NCBI RefSeq assembly: GCF_963678635.1
Contig: NC_087065.1
Span: 30,756,252 to 30,820,251 of the forward strand
From: Symsagittifera roscoffensis
Lineage: Eukaryota > Xenacoelomorpha > Acoela > Convolutidae
Reading direction: 5' to 3'
Length of the DNA: 64,000 bases
In this document: positions 43,191 to 55,839 of the stretch, piece by piece
Layout: the number at the start of each line of letters is the position of its first letter
Position numbering within the stretch: the first letter of the stretch is position 1
The notes under the pieces: model-generated
Told to the model about the DNA's origin: nothing
Databases searched by the model: none
The model's input: the letters and a program-made list of their open reading frames with translations, nothing else
Program-made: the position numbers and the translations under genes

Positions 43191-45334
43191 TTCTGGAAGG
43201 TCTATTTAGCCGCAGGTTGGTATTTTTACCCCGCCCTTAGTGCTGGCATGGGTTCTTTTTTGCGTTACTTGAACTGTACAATTGACATTTTGCTCAGTTT
43301 GGTTTTAATATTAAGGTTGCTCATCCTTGCTGTGTGTAGCTGATTCTATGGCTAGTGCTTGGTGCAACCATTGTCTTTCTGGAACGTCTGTTTAGCCGCA
43401 GGTTGGTATTTTTGCCCCGCCCTTAGTGCTGGCATGGGTTCTTTTTTGCGTTACTTGAACTGTCCAATTGACATTTTGCTCAGTTTGGTTTTAAGATTAA
43501 GGTTGCTCATCCTTGCTGTGTGTTGCTGATTCTATGGCTAGTGCTCGGTGCAGCCATTGTCTTTCTGGAACGTCTGTTTAGCCGCAGGTTGGTATTTTTG
43601 CCCCGCCCTTCGTGCTGGCATGGGTTCTTTTTTGCGTTACTTGAACTGTCCAGTTGACATTTTGCTCAGTTTGGTTTTAAGATTAAGGTTGCTCTTTTGC
43701 TGCGCTCTTGAGGCATCGTTTTGACTGAGGGGTGTAGGCAACTGCGCATTTGCTCGCGCATAGTTTGTCTTGTCTTGTGTTTGTTACTTTTTTTCGTATA
43801 CTTGAAATTTGTACGGCTGTTCAGGTCAATGGTGCAGTCGAATTCATCGTTGCTGTGCGTAGCTGATTCTATGGCTAGTGCTTGGTGCAACCATTGTCTT
43901 TCTGGAACGTCTGTTTAGCCGCAGGTTGGTATTTTTGCCCCGCACTTATTGCTGGCATGGGTTCTTTTTTGCGTTACTTGAACAGTCCAAATGACATTTT
44001 CCTCAGTTTGGTTTTAACAATAAGATTGCTCATCCTTACTGTGTATTGCTGATTCTATGGCTAGTGCTCGGTGCAACCATTGTTTTTCTGGAACGTCTAG
44101 TCAGCCTCAGGTAGGTGTATATATTAGCCCCTCGCCTATTGCCGGCTTAGGTTCTTTTTTTGAGTTAATTGTTCAGCCCAAGTGGCTTTATAATTAGTTT
44201 GGTTTTAATATCAAATTTGAACTTTTGCTGCGCTCTTGAGGCATCGTTTTGGCTGAGGGGTGTAGGCAACAGCGCATTTGCTCGCGCATAGTTTGTCTTG
44301 TCTTTTGTTGTTTGAATTGTTAATATGTAACAAAAACGTGTTATGCATTTTAGGTCACTGGCGCAGTTGAAGTCATCCTTGCTGTGTGTAGCTGATTCTA
44401 TGGCTAGTGCTTGGTGCAACCATTGTCTTTCTGGAAGGTCTATTTAGCCGCAGGTTGGTATTTTTACCCCGCCCTTAGTGCTGACATGGGTTCTTTTTTG
44501 CGTTACTTGAACTGTACAATTGACATTTTGCTCAGTTTGGTTTTAATATTAAGGTTGCTCATCCTTGCTGTGTGTAGCTGATTCTATGGCTAGTGCTTGG
44601 TGCAACCATTGTCTTTCTGGAACGTCTGTTTAGCCGCAGGTTGGTATTTTTGCCCCGCCCTTAGTGCTGGCATGGGTTATTTTTTGCGTTACTTGAACTG
44701 TCCAATTGACATTTTGCTCAGTTTGGTTTTAAGATTAAGGTTGGTCATCCTTGCTGTGTGTTGCTGATTCTATGGCTAGTGCTCGGTGCAGCCATTGTCT
44801 TTCTGGAACGTCTGTTTAGCCGCAGGTTGGTATTTTTGCCCCGCCCTTAGTGCTGGCATGGGTTCTTTTTTGCGTTACTTGAACTGTCCAGTTGACATTT
44901 TGCTCAGTTTGGTTTTAAGATTAAGGTTGCTCTTTTGCTGCGCTCTTGAGGCATCGTTTTGACTGAGGGGTGTAGGCAACTGCGCATTTGCTCGCGCATA
45001 GTTTGTCTTGTCTTGTATTTGTTACTTTTTTTTCGTATACTTGAAATTTGTACGGCTGTTCAGGTCAATGGTGCAGTCGAATTCATCGTTGCTGTGCGTA
45101 GCTGATTCTATGGCTAGTGCTTGGTGCAACCATTGTCTTTCTGGAACGTCTGTTTAGCCGCAGGTTGGTATTTTTGCCCCGCCCTTATTGCTGGCATGGG
45201 TTCTTTTTTGCGTTACTTGAACTGTCCAAATGACATTTTCCTCAGTTTGGTTTTAACAATAAGATTGCTCATCCTTGCTGTGTGTTGCTGATTCTATGGC
45301 TAGTGCTCGGTGCAACCATTGTTTTTCTGGAACG
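42857..45334. repeat. Tandem 1238-bp block duplication
   Basis: 42857-44094 and 44095-45334 match at an offset of 1238 bp (for example GTCTATTTAGCCGCAGG near 43199 and 44437). The join is at AACGTCT, present in both parental monomer types, consistent with unequal exchange there. Confidence 0.78.
43315..43686. repeat. Half-length (186-bp) satellite B monomers
   Basis: Two 186-bp units start GGTTGCTCATCCTTGCTGTG at 43315 and 43501. They join GGTTGCTC of one monomer directly to ATCCTTGCTGTG of the next, deleting about 150 bp (the GCGCTCTTGAG to GGCGCAGTTGAAG part). The same join recurs near 41085, 44030, 44555, 44741 and 45265. Confidence 0.8.
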
Positions 45335-48300
45335 TCTGTTTAGCCGCAGGTTGGTATTTTTGCCCCGCCCTTAGTGCTGGCATGGGTTCTTTTTTTGCGT
45401 TACTTGAACTGTCCAATTGACATTTTGCTCAGTTTGGTTTTAAGATTAAGGTTGCTCTTTTGCTGCGCTCTTGAGGCATCGTTTTGACTGAGGGGTGTAG
45501 GCAACTGCGCATTTGCTCGCGCATAGTTTGTCTTGTCTTGTGTTGCTTAATTTTTTTTCGTATACTTGAAATTTGTACGGCTGTTCAGGTCACTGGTGCA
45601 ATTGAATTCATCCTTGCTGAGCGTAGCTGGTTATATGTCAGCTGACTGATGCTGCAAACGTCTGACTGGAGCGTCTAGTCAGCCTCAAGTAGTTGTGTAT
45701 GTTTGCACCTCGCCTAGTGCCAGCTTAGATTTTTTTTTGATTTAATTGCTCAGCCCAAGTGGCTTTATAATTAGTTTGGTTTTAAGGTCAAATTTGCTCT
45801 TTTGCTGCGCTTTTGAGGCATTGTTTTGGCTGTGGGGTGTAGGCAAATTGTTGTTTGATTCTTTATATATAGTTAAAAAAATTTTATGCTGTTCAGGTCA
45901 GTGGCGATGTTAAATTCGTCCTTGATGTGCGTAGCTGATTCTGTGTCTGCTGTCCTGTGCAGCAATTGTCCGCTTGGAGCTTCCCTTCAGCCTCAAGTGC
46001 GTATGTTTAGCCCTTCCCTAGTGCTGGCTTAGGTTGGATCTTCTTTTCGGGCTGCTTTCTAAGTCCAAGGAAGCTTTTGTTTAGTTTGGTTTTGAGGTTA
46101 AGGTTGCTCTTTTGCTGCGTCTTGAGGCACCGTTTTGGCTGAGGGTGTAGGCAACTGCGCATTTGCTCGCGCATAGTTTGTCTCATCTTTTGTTGTTTGA
46201 ATTATTTATATATCAATGAAACTTGTTATGATGTTTAGGTCACTGGCGCATTTGAAGTAGTCCTTGCTGTGTGTAGCTGATTCAGTGTATGCTGTCTCGT
46301 GCAGCAATCGTCCGACTGGAGCGTCTCTTCAGCCTCAGTTGTGTATGTTTGCCCCTCCCTTTGTGCTGTCCTAGGTTTTTTTTTTACGTTGGGTGCTCAG
46401 CCCAATCGGGTTTTTGTTTAGTTTGGTTTTAGGTTCAGGTTGCTTTTTTACTGCGCTCTTGAGATATTGTTTTAGCTGAAGGGTGTGGACAAACTGTGCA
46501 TTTGCTCGCGCATAGTTTGCCTTGTCTTGTGTTGTTTGATTCTTCATATATAGTAAAAGTTTTTCATGCTGTTCAGGTGAGTGGCGCAGTTAAATTCGTC
46601 CTTGATGTGCGTAGCTGATTCCATGTCTGCCGTCTGGTGCAGCAACTGTCCGCTTGGAGCTTCCCTTCAGCCTCAGGTGTGTATGTTTACCCCTTCCCCA
46701 GTGCTGGCTTAGCTTGTATATCCTTACGCGCGGCTTGCTCAGTCCAAGAAGGCTTTTGTTTAGTTTGGTTTTGAGGTTAGGTTTGCTTTTTTGCTGCGTC
46801 TTGAGGCATTCTTTTGACTGAGGAAGGTAGGCAACTGCGCATTTGCTTGCGCATAGTTTGTCTTGTCTACTGTTGTTTGAATTGTTAATATATAATAAAA
46901 ACTTCATTGATCGCGCATAACATGTCTACTCTTGCTGTTTGATTTACTTGCAAAAAAAAATGAAGTTTGTTTTGATGTTTGGGTCACTGGCGCAGTTGAA
47001 GTCGTCCTTGCTGTGCGTAGCTGATTCTGTGCCTGCTGTCTGGTGCAGCAACTGTCCGCATGGAGCGTCTCTTCAGCATCAGGAGTGTATGTTTGCCCTT
47101 CCTCTAGTTCTGGCTTAGGTTTTTTTAACGTTGCGTGCTCAGCCCCATTGGGTTTTTGTTTAGTTTGGTTTTGGGTTATTGTTGCTTTTTTACTTAGCTC
47201 TTGAGATCTCGTTTTAGCAAAAGGGTGTGGGCAAACAGTGCTTTTGCTAGCGCATAATTTGACTTGTCTTGTGGTGGTTATTTTTTTTATATATTTCAAT
47301 TTGGTCACGATGTTCAGGTCACTGCGCCGTTGAAGTCGTCCTTGCTGTGCGTAGCTGGTTATATATCAGCTGTCTGTTGCAGCAATCATCTGTCTGGAGC
47401 TTCTAGTCAGCCTCAGGTAGGTGTGTATGTTTGCCCCTCGCCTATTGTTGGCGTAGGTTCTTTTTTGTGTTACTTGCTCAGCCCAAGTGGCTTTTTAATT
47501 AGTTTGGTTTTAAGATTAAGTTTGCTCTTTTGCTGCGCTCTCGAGATATCGTTGTAGCTGAGGTGTACAGGCAATTTATTTATTTGTTCGCTCATAGTTC
47601 GTCTTGTTTTGAGTTGTTTGATTTATCTTGGGTAACTGGCGCAGTTGAAGTCGTCCTTGCTGTGCGTAGCTGCTTAAATGTCAGCTGTCTATTGCAGCAA
47701 TCGTCTGTCTGGAGCTTCTATTCAGCCTCAGGTAGGTGTGTATGTTTGTTCCTCGCATATTGCTGGCTTAGCTTCTTTTTTGAGTTACTTGCTCAGTCCA
47801 AGTGGCTTTTTACTAAGTTTGGTTTTATGGTGAAATTCGCTCTTTTGCTGCACTTTTGAGGCATTGTTTTGCCTGAGGGGTATAGGCAACTGCGCAATTG
47901 ATCGCGCATAACATGTCTACTCTTGCTGTTTGATTTACTTGCAAAAAAAATGAAGTTTGTTTTGATGTTTGGGTCAGTGGCGCAGTTGAAGTCGTCCTTG
48001 TTGTGCGTAACTGGTTCTGTGTCTGCTGTCTGATGCAGCAATTTTCCGCCTGGAGCTCCTCTTTATCCTCAGACGTGTACATTTGCCCCTCACAAGTCCC
48101 CAAGTGATGGCTTATCTTCTGTTTTGCGTTGCTTGCTGAACCCAAGTGGCGTTTCGTTCAGTTCGGTTTTAAGGTTAAGGTTGCTTTTTTGCTGTGCTGT
48201 TGAGGCATCTTTTCAACTAAGGGGTGTAGGCAAAATGTGCAATTGCTCGCGCATATCTTATCATGTCTTGTCTTGTTTGATTTGTTTATAAATAATTAAA

Positions 48301-50459
48301 ATGTGTTATGCTGTTTTGAACACTGGCGCAGTTGAAGTCGTCCTTGCTGTGCGTAGCTGGGTCTGTGTCTGCTGTCTGGCGCAGCAACTGTCCGCATGGT
48401 GCTTCTCTTCATCCTCAGGTGTGTATGTTTTCCCCTTCCCTAGTGCTGGCTTATATTGTATCTTTTTTTTAAGTTGTTTGCTCAGTCCAAGAAGGTTTTT
48501 GTTTAGTTTGGTTTCGAGGTTAAGGTTGCTTTTTTGCTGTGGTCTTGAGGCATCGTTTTGGCTGATGGGTTGTAGGCAACTGCGCATTTGCTCGCGCATA
48601 GTTTGCCTTGTCTTATGCTGTTTGATTCTTTATACAGTTAAAGTTTTTCACGCTGTTCAGGTCAGTGGGGCAGTTAAAGTCGTCCTTGCTGTGCGTAGCT
48701 GATTCTGTGTCTGCTGTCGGGTACAGCAACCGTCCGCCAGGATCTTCTCTTCAGCCTCAGTTGTGTATGTTTGCGCCACCAAAATTAAAGTTTGTTATGC
48801 TGTTTAGGTCACTGGCGCAGTTGAGGGCGTCCTTGCTGTGTGTAGTTGATTCTCTGTATTTTGCTTGGTGCAGCCATTGTCCTTCTGGAACGTCTGTTTA
48901 GCTGCAGGTTTGTTTTTTTTGCCCCTCCCTTAGTGCTGGCTTAGGTATTTTTAGGTGTTTTTTGACCAGACCTATTGCATTTTTGCTTCGTCTGTTTTTA
49001 AGAATGAGGTTGCTCCTCTGCTGCGCTCTTGAGGTATCGTTTAAGCTGAGGGGTGTAGACTAGCGCATATTTTGTCTTGTATTGTGTTGGTTAATTATTT
49101 TTTCGTATGCTTGAAATTTGTACGGCTGTTCAGGTCACTGGTGCAGTTTATTTCGTCCTTGCTGTGCGTAGCTGGTTATATGTCAGCTATCTGATGCTGC
49201 AATTGTCTGTCTGGAGCTTCTATTCAGCCTCAGGTAGGTTTGTAGGTTTGCTCCTCGCCTATTGCTCGCTGAGCATCTTTTTTGAGTTAATTGCTCAGCC
49301 CAAATGGCATATATTCAGTTTGATATTCAGGTCAAGTTTGCTATTTTGCTGCGCTTTTGAGGCATTGTTTTGGCTGAGGGGTGTAGGCAAATTGTGCATT
49401 TGCTCGCGCATCCTTTGCCTTGTCTTGTGTTGTTTGATTCTTTATTTATACTTAAATTTTTTCATTCAAGTCATGTCAGTGGCACAGTTAAAGTCGTCCT
49501 TGCTGTGAGTAGCTGATTCTGTGTCTGCTGTCTGGTGCAGCAATCGTCCTACTGGAGCGTCTCTTCAGCCTCAGTTGTGTATGTTTGCCCTCCCCTAGTG
49601 CTGTCTTAGGTTTTTCTTACGTTGCGTGCTCACCCCAATCGGATTTTTGTTTAGTTTGGTTTTAGGTTAAGGTTGCTTTTTTACTGCGCTCTTGAGATAT
49701 CGTTTTAGTTGAAGGGTGTGGGCAAACTGTGCATTTACTCGAGCACAGTTTGCATTGTCTTGTGTTGTTTGATTCTTTATATATAATTAAAATTTCTTAT
49801 GCTGTTCAGGTCAGTGGCGCAGTTAAAGTTGTCCTTGCTGTGCTAAGTTGATTCTGTGTCTGCTGTCTGGTGCAGCAACTGTCCGAATGGAGCTACTTTT
49901 CAGCCTCAGGTGTGTACGTTTGCCCCTCCCCTAGTGCTGGCTTAGGTTCTTTTTTACGTTGCGTGCTCAGCCCAATTGGGTTTTTGTTTAGTTTGGTTTC
50001 AGGTTAAGCTTGCAATTTTGCTGCGCTCTTTAGGTTTCCTTTTGGCTGAGGGAGGTAGGCAAACTGTGCATTTCCTTGCGAGTAGTTGTTCTTGTCCTGT
50101 GTTGTTTGATATAATAATTATTTAAAAATTTCTCATGCTGTTTAGGTCAATGGCGCAGTTGAAGCCGTCTTTGCTGTGCGTAGCTAATTTTTTGTCTGCG
50201 GTGTGGTGCAGCAACTGTCCGCCTGGAGCTTCTCTTCAGCCTCAGGTGTGTACGTTTGCCCCTCCCCTAGTGCTGGCTTAGGTTCTTTTTTACGTTGCGT
50301 GCTCAGCCCAATTGGGTTTTTGTTCAGTTTGGTTTCAGGTTAAGCTTGCAATTTTGCTGCGCTCTTGAGGCATTCTTTTGGCTGAGTGAGGTAGGCAAAC
50401 TGTGCATTTGCTTGCGAGTAGTTTGTCTTGTCTTGTGTTGTTTGATTTAATAGTTATTT

Positions 50460-53072
50460 AAAAATTTCTCATGTTGTTTAGGTCAATGGCGCAGTTGAAG
50501 CCGTCTTTGCTGTGCGTAGCTGGTTTTTTGTCTGCGGTGTGGTTCAGCAATTGTCAGCCTGGAGCTTCTCTTCAGCCTCAGGTGTGTACGTTTGCTCCTC
50601 CCCTAGTGCTGGCTCAGGTTCTTTTTTACATTGCGTGCTCAGCCCAATTGGGTTTTTGTTTAGTTTGGTTTCAGGTTAAGCTTGCAATTTTGCTGCGCTC
50701 TTGAGGCATCCTTTTGGCTGAGGGAGGTAGGCAAACTGTGCATTTGCTTGCGAGTAGTTTGTCTTGACTTGTGTTGTTTGATTTAATAATTATTTAAAAA
50801 TTTCTCATGCTGTTTAGGTCAATGGCGCAGTTGAAGCCATCTTTGCTTTGCGTAGCTGGTTTTTTGTCTGCGGAGTGGTGCAGCATTTGTCAGCCTGGAG
50901 CGTTCTTCAGTCTCAGGTGTGTATGTTTGGACCTCCCCTAGTGCTGGCTTAGGTTGGATCTTCTTTTTGCGCTGCTGGCTCAGTCCAAGAAGGCTTTTGT
51001 TTAGTTTGGTTTTGAGGTTAGGATTGCTCTTTTGCTGCGCTTTTGAGGTGTCGTTTTGGCTGAGGGTTGCTGGCAACTGCGCATTTGCTTGCGCATAGTT
51101 TGTCTTGTCTTTTGTTGTTTGAACTGTTAATATGTAATAAAAACGTGTTATGTGGTTTATGTCACTGACGCAGTTGAAGTCGTCCTTGCTGTGTGTAGTT
51201 GATTCTAGGGCTAGTGCTTGGTGCAACCATTATCTTTCTGGAACGTCTGTTTAGCCACAGGTTGGTTTTTTTGCCCCGCCCATAGTGCTGGCATAGGTTC
51301 TTTTTTGCGTTACTTGAACTGTCCAATTGACTTTTTGCTCAGTTTGGTTTTAAGATTAAAGTTGCTCTTTTGCTGCGCTCTTGAGGCATCGTTTTGGCTG
51401 AGGGGTGTAGGCAACTGCGCATTTGCTCGCGCATAGTTTGTCTTGTCATGTGTTGGTTAATTTTTTTTTCGTATACTTGAAATTGTACGGCTGTTCAGGT
51501 CACTGGTGCAGTTGAATTCGTCCTTGCTGTGTTTAGTTGATTCTGTGTCTGCTGTCTGGTGCAGCAACTGTCCACATGGAGCTTCTCTTCAGCCTCAGGT
51601 GTGTACGTTTGCCCCTCCCCTAGTGCTGGCTTAGGTTCTTTCTTACGTTGCGTGCTCAGCCCAATTGGGTTTTTGTTTAGTTTGGTTTCAGGTTAAGCTT
51701 GCAATTTTGCTGCGCTCTTGAGGCATCCTTTTGGCTGAGGGAGGTAGGCAAACTGTGCATTTGCTTGCGAGTAGTTTGTCTTGTCTTGTGTTGTTTGATT
51801 TAATAATTATTTAAAAATCTTTCATGCTGTTTAGGTGAATGGCGCAGTTGAAGCCGTCTTTGCTGTGCGTAGCTGGTTTTTTGTCTGCGGTGTGGTGCAG
51901 CAATTGTCAGCCTGGAGCGTTCTTCAGTCTCAGGTGTGTATGTTTGGACCTCCCCTAGTGCTGGCTCAGGTTGGATCTTCTTTTGGCGCTGCTGGCTCAG
52001 TCCAAGAAGGCTTTTGTTTAGTTTGGTTATGAGGTTAGGATTGCTCTTTTGCTGCGCTTTTGAGGTGTCGTTTTGGCTGAGGGTTGCTGGCAACTGCGCA
52101 TTTGCTTGCGGATAGTTTGTCTTGTCTTTTGTGGTTTGAACTGTTAATATGTAATAAAAACGTGTTATGTGGTTTAGGTCACTGACGCAGTTGAAGTTGT
52201 CCTTGCTGTGTGTAGCTGATTCTAGGGCTAGTGCTTGGTGCAACCATTGTCTTTCTGGAACGTCTGTTTAGCCACAGGTTGGTTTTTTTGCCCCTCCCAT
52301 AGTGCTGGCATAGGTTCTTTTTTGCGTTACTTGAACTGTCCAATTGACTTTTTGCTCAGTTTGGTTTTAAGATTAAGGTTGCTCTTTTGCTGCGCTCTTG
52401 AGGCATCCTTTTGGCTGAGGGAGGTAGGCAAACTGTGCATTTGCTTGCGAGTAGTTTGTCTTGTCTTGTGTTGTTTGATTTAATAATTAATTAAAAATTT
52501 TTCATGCTGTTTAGGTCAATGGCGCAGTTGAAGCCGTCTTTGCTGTGCGTAGCTGGTTTTTTGTCTGCGGTGTGGTGCAGCAATTGTCAGCCTGGAGCGT
52601 TCTTCAGTCTCAGGTGTGTACGTTTGGCCCTCCCCTAGTGCTGGCTTAGGCTCTTTTTTACGTTGCGTGCTCAGCCCAATTGGGTTTTTGTTCAGTTTGG
52701 TTTCAGGTTAAGCTTGCAATTTTGCTGCGCTCTTGAGGCATTCTTTTGGCTGAGTGAGGTAGGCAAACTGTGCATTTGCTTGCGAGTAGTTTGTCTTGTC
52801 TTGTGTTGTTTGATTTAATAGTTATTTAAAAATTTCTCATGTTGTTTAGGTCAATGGCGCAGTTGAAGCCGTCTTTGCTGTGCGTAGCTGGTTTTTTGTC
52901 TGCGGTGTGGTTCAGCAATTGTCAGCCTGGAGCTTATCTTCAGCCTCAGGTGTGTACGTTTGCTCCTCCCCTAGTGCTAGCTCAGGTTCTTTTTTACGTT
53001 GCGTGCTCAGCCCAATTGGGTTTTTGTTTAGTTTGGTTTCAGGTTAAGGTTGCAATTTTGCTGCGCTCTTGA
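50460..53072. repeat. Seven-monomer spacing repeat (~2368 bp)
   Basis: Almost identical segments at 50471-50704 and 52839-53072 lie 2368 bp apart, about seven monomers. A second recurrence at 1017 bp (around 51226 and 52243) equals three monomers. The unit here carries GCCGTCTTTGCTGTGCGTAG and TGCTTGCGAGTAGTTTG. Confidence 0.7.
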
Positions 53073-55839
53073 GGCATCGTTTTGGCTGAGGGTTGCAGGC
53101 AACTGCGCATTCGCTCGCGCATATTTGGTCTTGTCTTTTGTTGTTTGAACTGTTAATATGTAATAAAAACGTGTTATGTGGTTTAGGTCACTGACGCAGT
53201 TGAAGTCGTCCTTGCTGTGTATAGCTGATGCTATGGCTAGTGCTTGATTCAACAATTGTCTTTCTGGAACGTCTGTTTAGCCGCATGTTGAGATCTCGTT
53301 TTAGCTGAAGGGTGTGGGCACTCTCTGCATTTGCTCTCGCATAGTTTGCCCTGTATTGTGTTCTTTGTTTCTTTCTAAATAGTTAAATTTTTTTGCGCTG
53401 TTCAGGTCAGTGGCGCAGTTAAAGTTGTCCTTGCTAAGCGTAGCTGATTCTGTGTATGCTGTCTGGTGCAGCAACCGTCCGCCAGGAGCTTATCTTCAAC
53501 CTCAGTTGTGTATTTTTGCGCCACCAAAATTAAAGTTTGTTATGCTGTTTAGGTCACTGGCGCAGTTGAGGGCGTCCTTGCTGTGGGTATCTGATTGTAT
53601 GTCTATTTTTTGGTGCAGTCATTGTCCTTCTGGAACGTCTGTTTAGCCGCAGGTTTGTGTTTTTTCCCCTCCCTTAGTGATGGCTTAGTTTCTTTTTGCG
53701 TTACTTGAACCTTTTTGCTTAGTCTGGTTTTAAGATTAAAATTGCTCTTTTGCTGCGCTCTAGAGGTATCGTTGTAGCTGAGGTGAGTAGGCAAACTATT
53801 CATTTGCTCGCGCATAGTTTGTCTTGTTTTGAGTTGTTTGATTTGTTTTGGGTAACTGGTGCTGTTTAAGTCGTCCTTGCTGTGCGAAGCTGGTCAAATG
53901 TCAGCTGTCTGTTGCAGCAATCGTACGTCTGGACCTTCTAGTCAGCATCAAGTAGGTGTGTATGTTTGCCCCTTGCCTATTGCTGGCTTAGATTCTTTTT
54001 TGAGTTACTTGCTCAGCCCAAGATTCTTTTTACTATGTTTCGTTTTATGGTGAAATTTGCTCTTTTGCTGCACTTTTGAGGCATTGTTTTGGCTGAGGGG
54101 TGTAGGCAACTGCGCAATTGTTCCCGCATAGTTTGTCTACTCTTGCAGTTTGATTTACTTACAAATAAATTAAGTTTGTTATGATGTTTGGGTCAGTGCC
54201 ACAGTTGAAATCACCCTTGCTGTGTGTAACTGGTTCTGTGTCTGCTGTCTGGTGCAGCAATTGTCCACCTGGAGCTTCTCATCAGCATCAGGTGTGTATG
54301 TTTAACCCTTTTCTAGCGCTGGCTTGGGTTGGATCTTTCTTTTGCACTGCATGCTCAGTCCAGGAAGGCTTTTGTTAACTTTGAGTTTGAGGTTAAGGTT
54401 GCTCTTTTGCAGCGCTCTTGAGGCATTTTTTTGGCTGAGGGTTGTAGGGAAACAGTGCATTTGCTCGCGCATGGCTTATCTTTTCTCGTGTTATTTGAAT
54501 TACTTATAAATAAAAAATGGTTCTGTTGTATAGGTGAGTGGCGCAGTTGAACTCGTCCTTGCTGTGCCTAGCTGGTTCTGTGTCCGCTATCTGGTGCAGC
54601 AACTGTCCGCATGGAGCTTCTCTTCAGCCTCAGGTTTGTAGGTTTACCCCTTCCCTAATGATGGCTTTTGTTGGATCTCCTTTTTGCGCTGCTTGCTCGG
54701 TCCAAGAAGGATTTTGTTTAGTTTCGTTTTGAGGTTAAGGTTGCTCTTTTGCTGTGCTCTTGAGGCATAGTTTTGGCTGATGCGTGTTAGTTTGTCTTTT
54801 TTATTGAATTATAAATAAATCAAGTTTGTTAAGCTGTTTGGGTCAGTGGCGCAGTTGAAGTCATACTTGCTGTGCGTAACTGATTCTGCGTCTGCTGTCT
54901 GGTGCAGCAATTGTCCGCCTGGAGCTTCTCCTCGTCCTCAGATGTGTTTGCTTGCCACTCCCCTAGTGCTGACTTAGGGTTTTTTTGCGTTCCTTGTTCA
55001 GCCCAAGTGGTGTTTCGTTTAGTTTGGTTTTAAGGTTAAGGTTTCCTTTTAACTGCGCTCTTGAGATATCGTTTTAACTGAAGGGTGTGAGCAAGCTGTG
55101 CATTTGCTCGCGCAAAGTTTGCCTTGTCTTGTGTTGTTTGATTTCTTATATATGGTTTAAAAAATGCATGCTGTTCAGGTCAGTGGCGCAGTTGAAGTCG
55201 TCCTTGCTTTGCGTAGCTGATTCTATGTTTGCTGTCTAGTGCAGCAATCGTCCGCCTGCAGCTTCTCTTCGACCTCAGGTGTGTATGTTTGCCCCTCTCC
55301 TAGTGCTGGCTTAAGTTATTTTTCACGTTGCGTGCTCAGCCCAATTGGAGTTTTGTTTAGTTTGGCTTTAGATTACGGTTGCTGTTTTGCAGCACTGTTG
55401 AGATATCGTTCAAGCTGAAGAGTCTGGACAAACTGTGCATTTGTTCGCGCATAGTTTGCCTTGTCTTGTGTTGTTTGTTTCTTTATATATAGTTTAAAAA
55501 CTTCGTTCTGTTCAAATCATTGGTGCAGTTGTAGTCGTCCTTGCTGTGCGTAGCTGATTCTGTGTCTGCTGTCTAGTGCAGCAATCGTCCGTCTGCAGCT
55601 TCTCTTCAGCCTCAGGTGTGTATGTTTGCCGCTCCCCTAGTGCTGGCTTAAGTTTTTTTACGTTGCGTGCTCAGCCCAATTGGATTTTTGCTTAGTTTAA
55701 TTTGAATTAATGTTGCTTTTTTGTTGCGCTCTTGAGATATCGTTTTAGCTTAAGGGTGTGGACAAACTGTGCATTTGATCGCGCAAAAGTTGTCCCATTG
55801 TGCTGATTGATTTTTCTATAAATGCACAAAATTTTTGGC

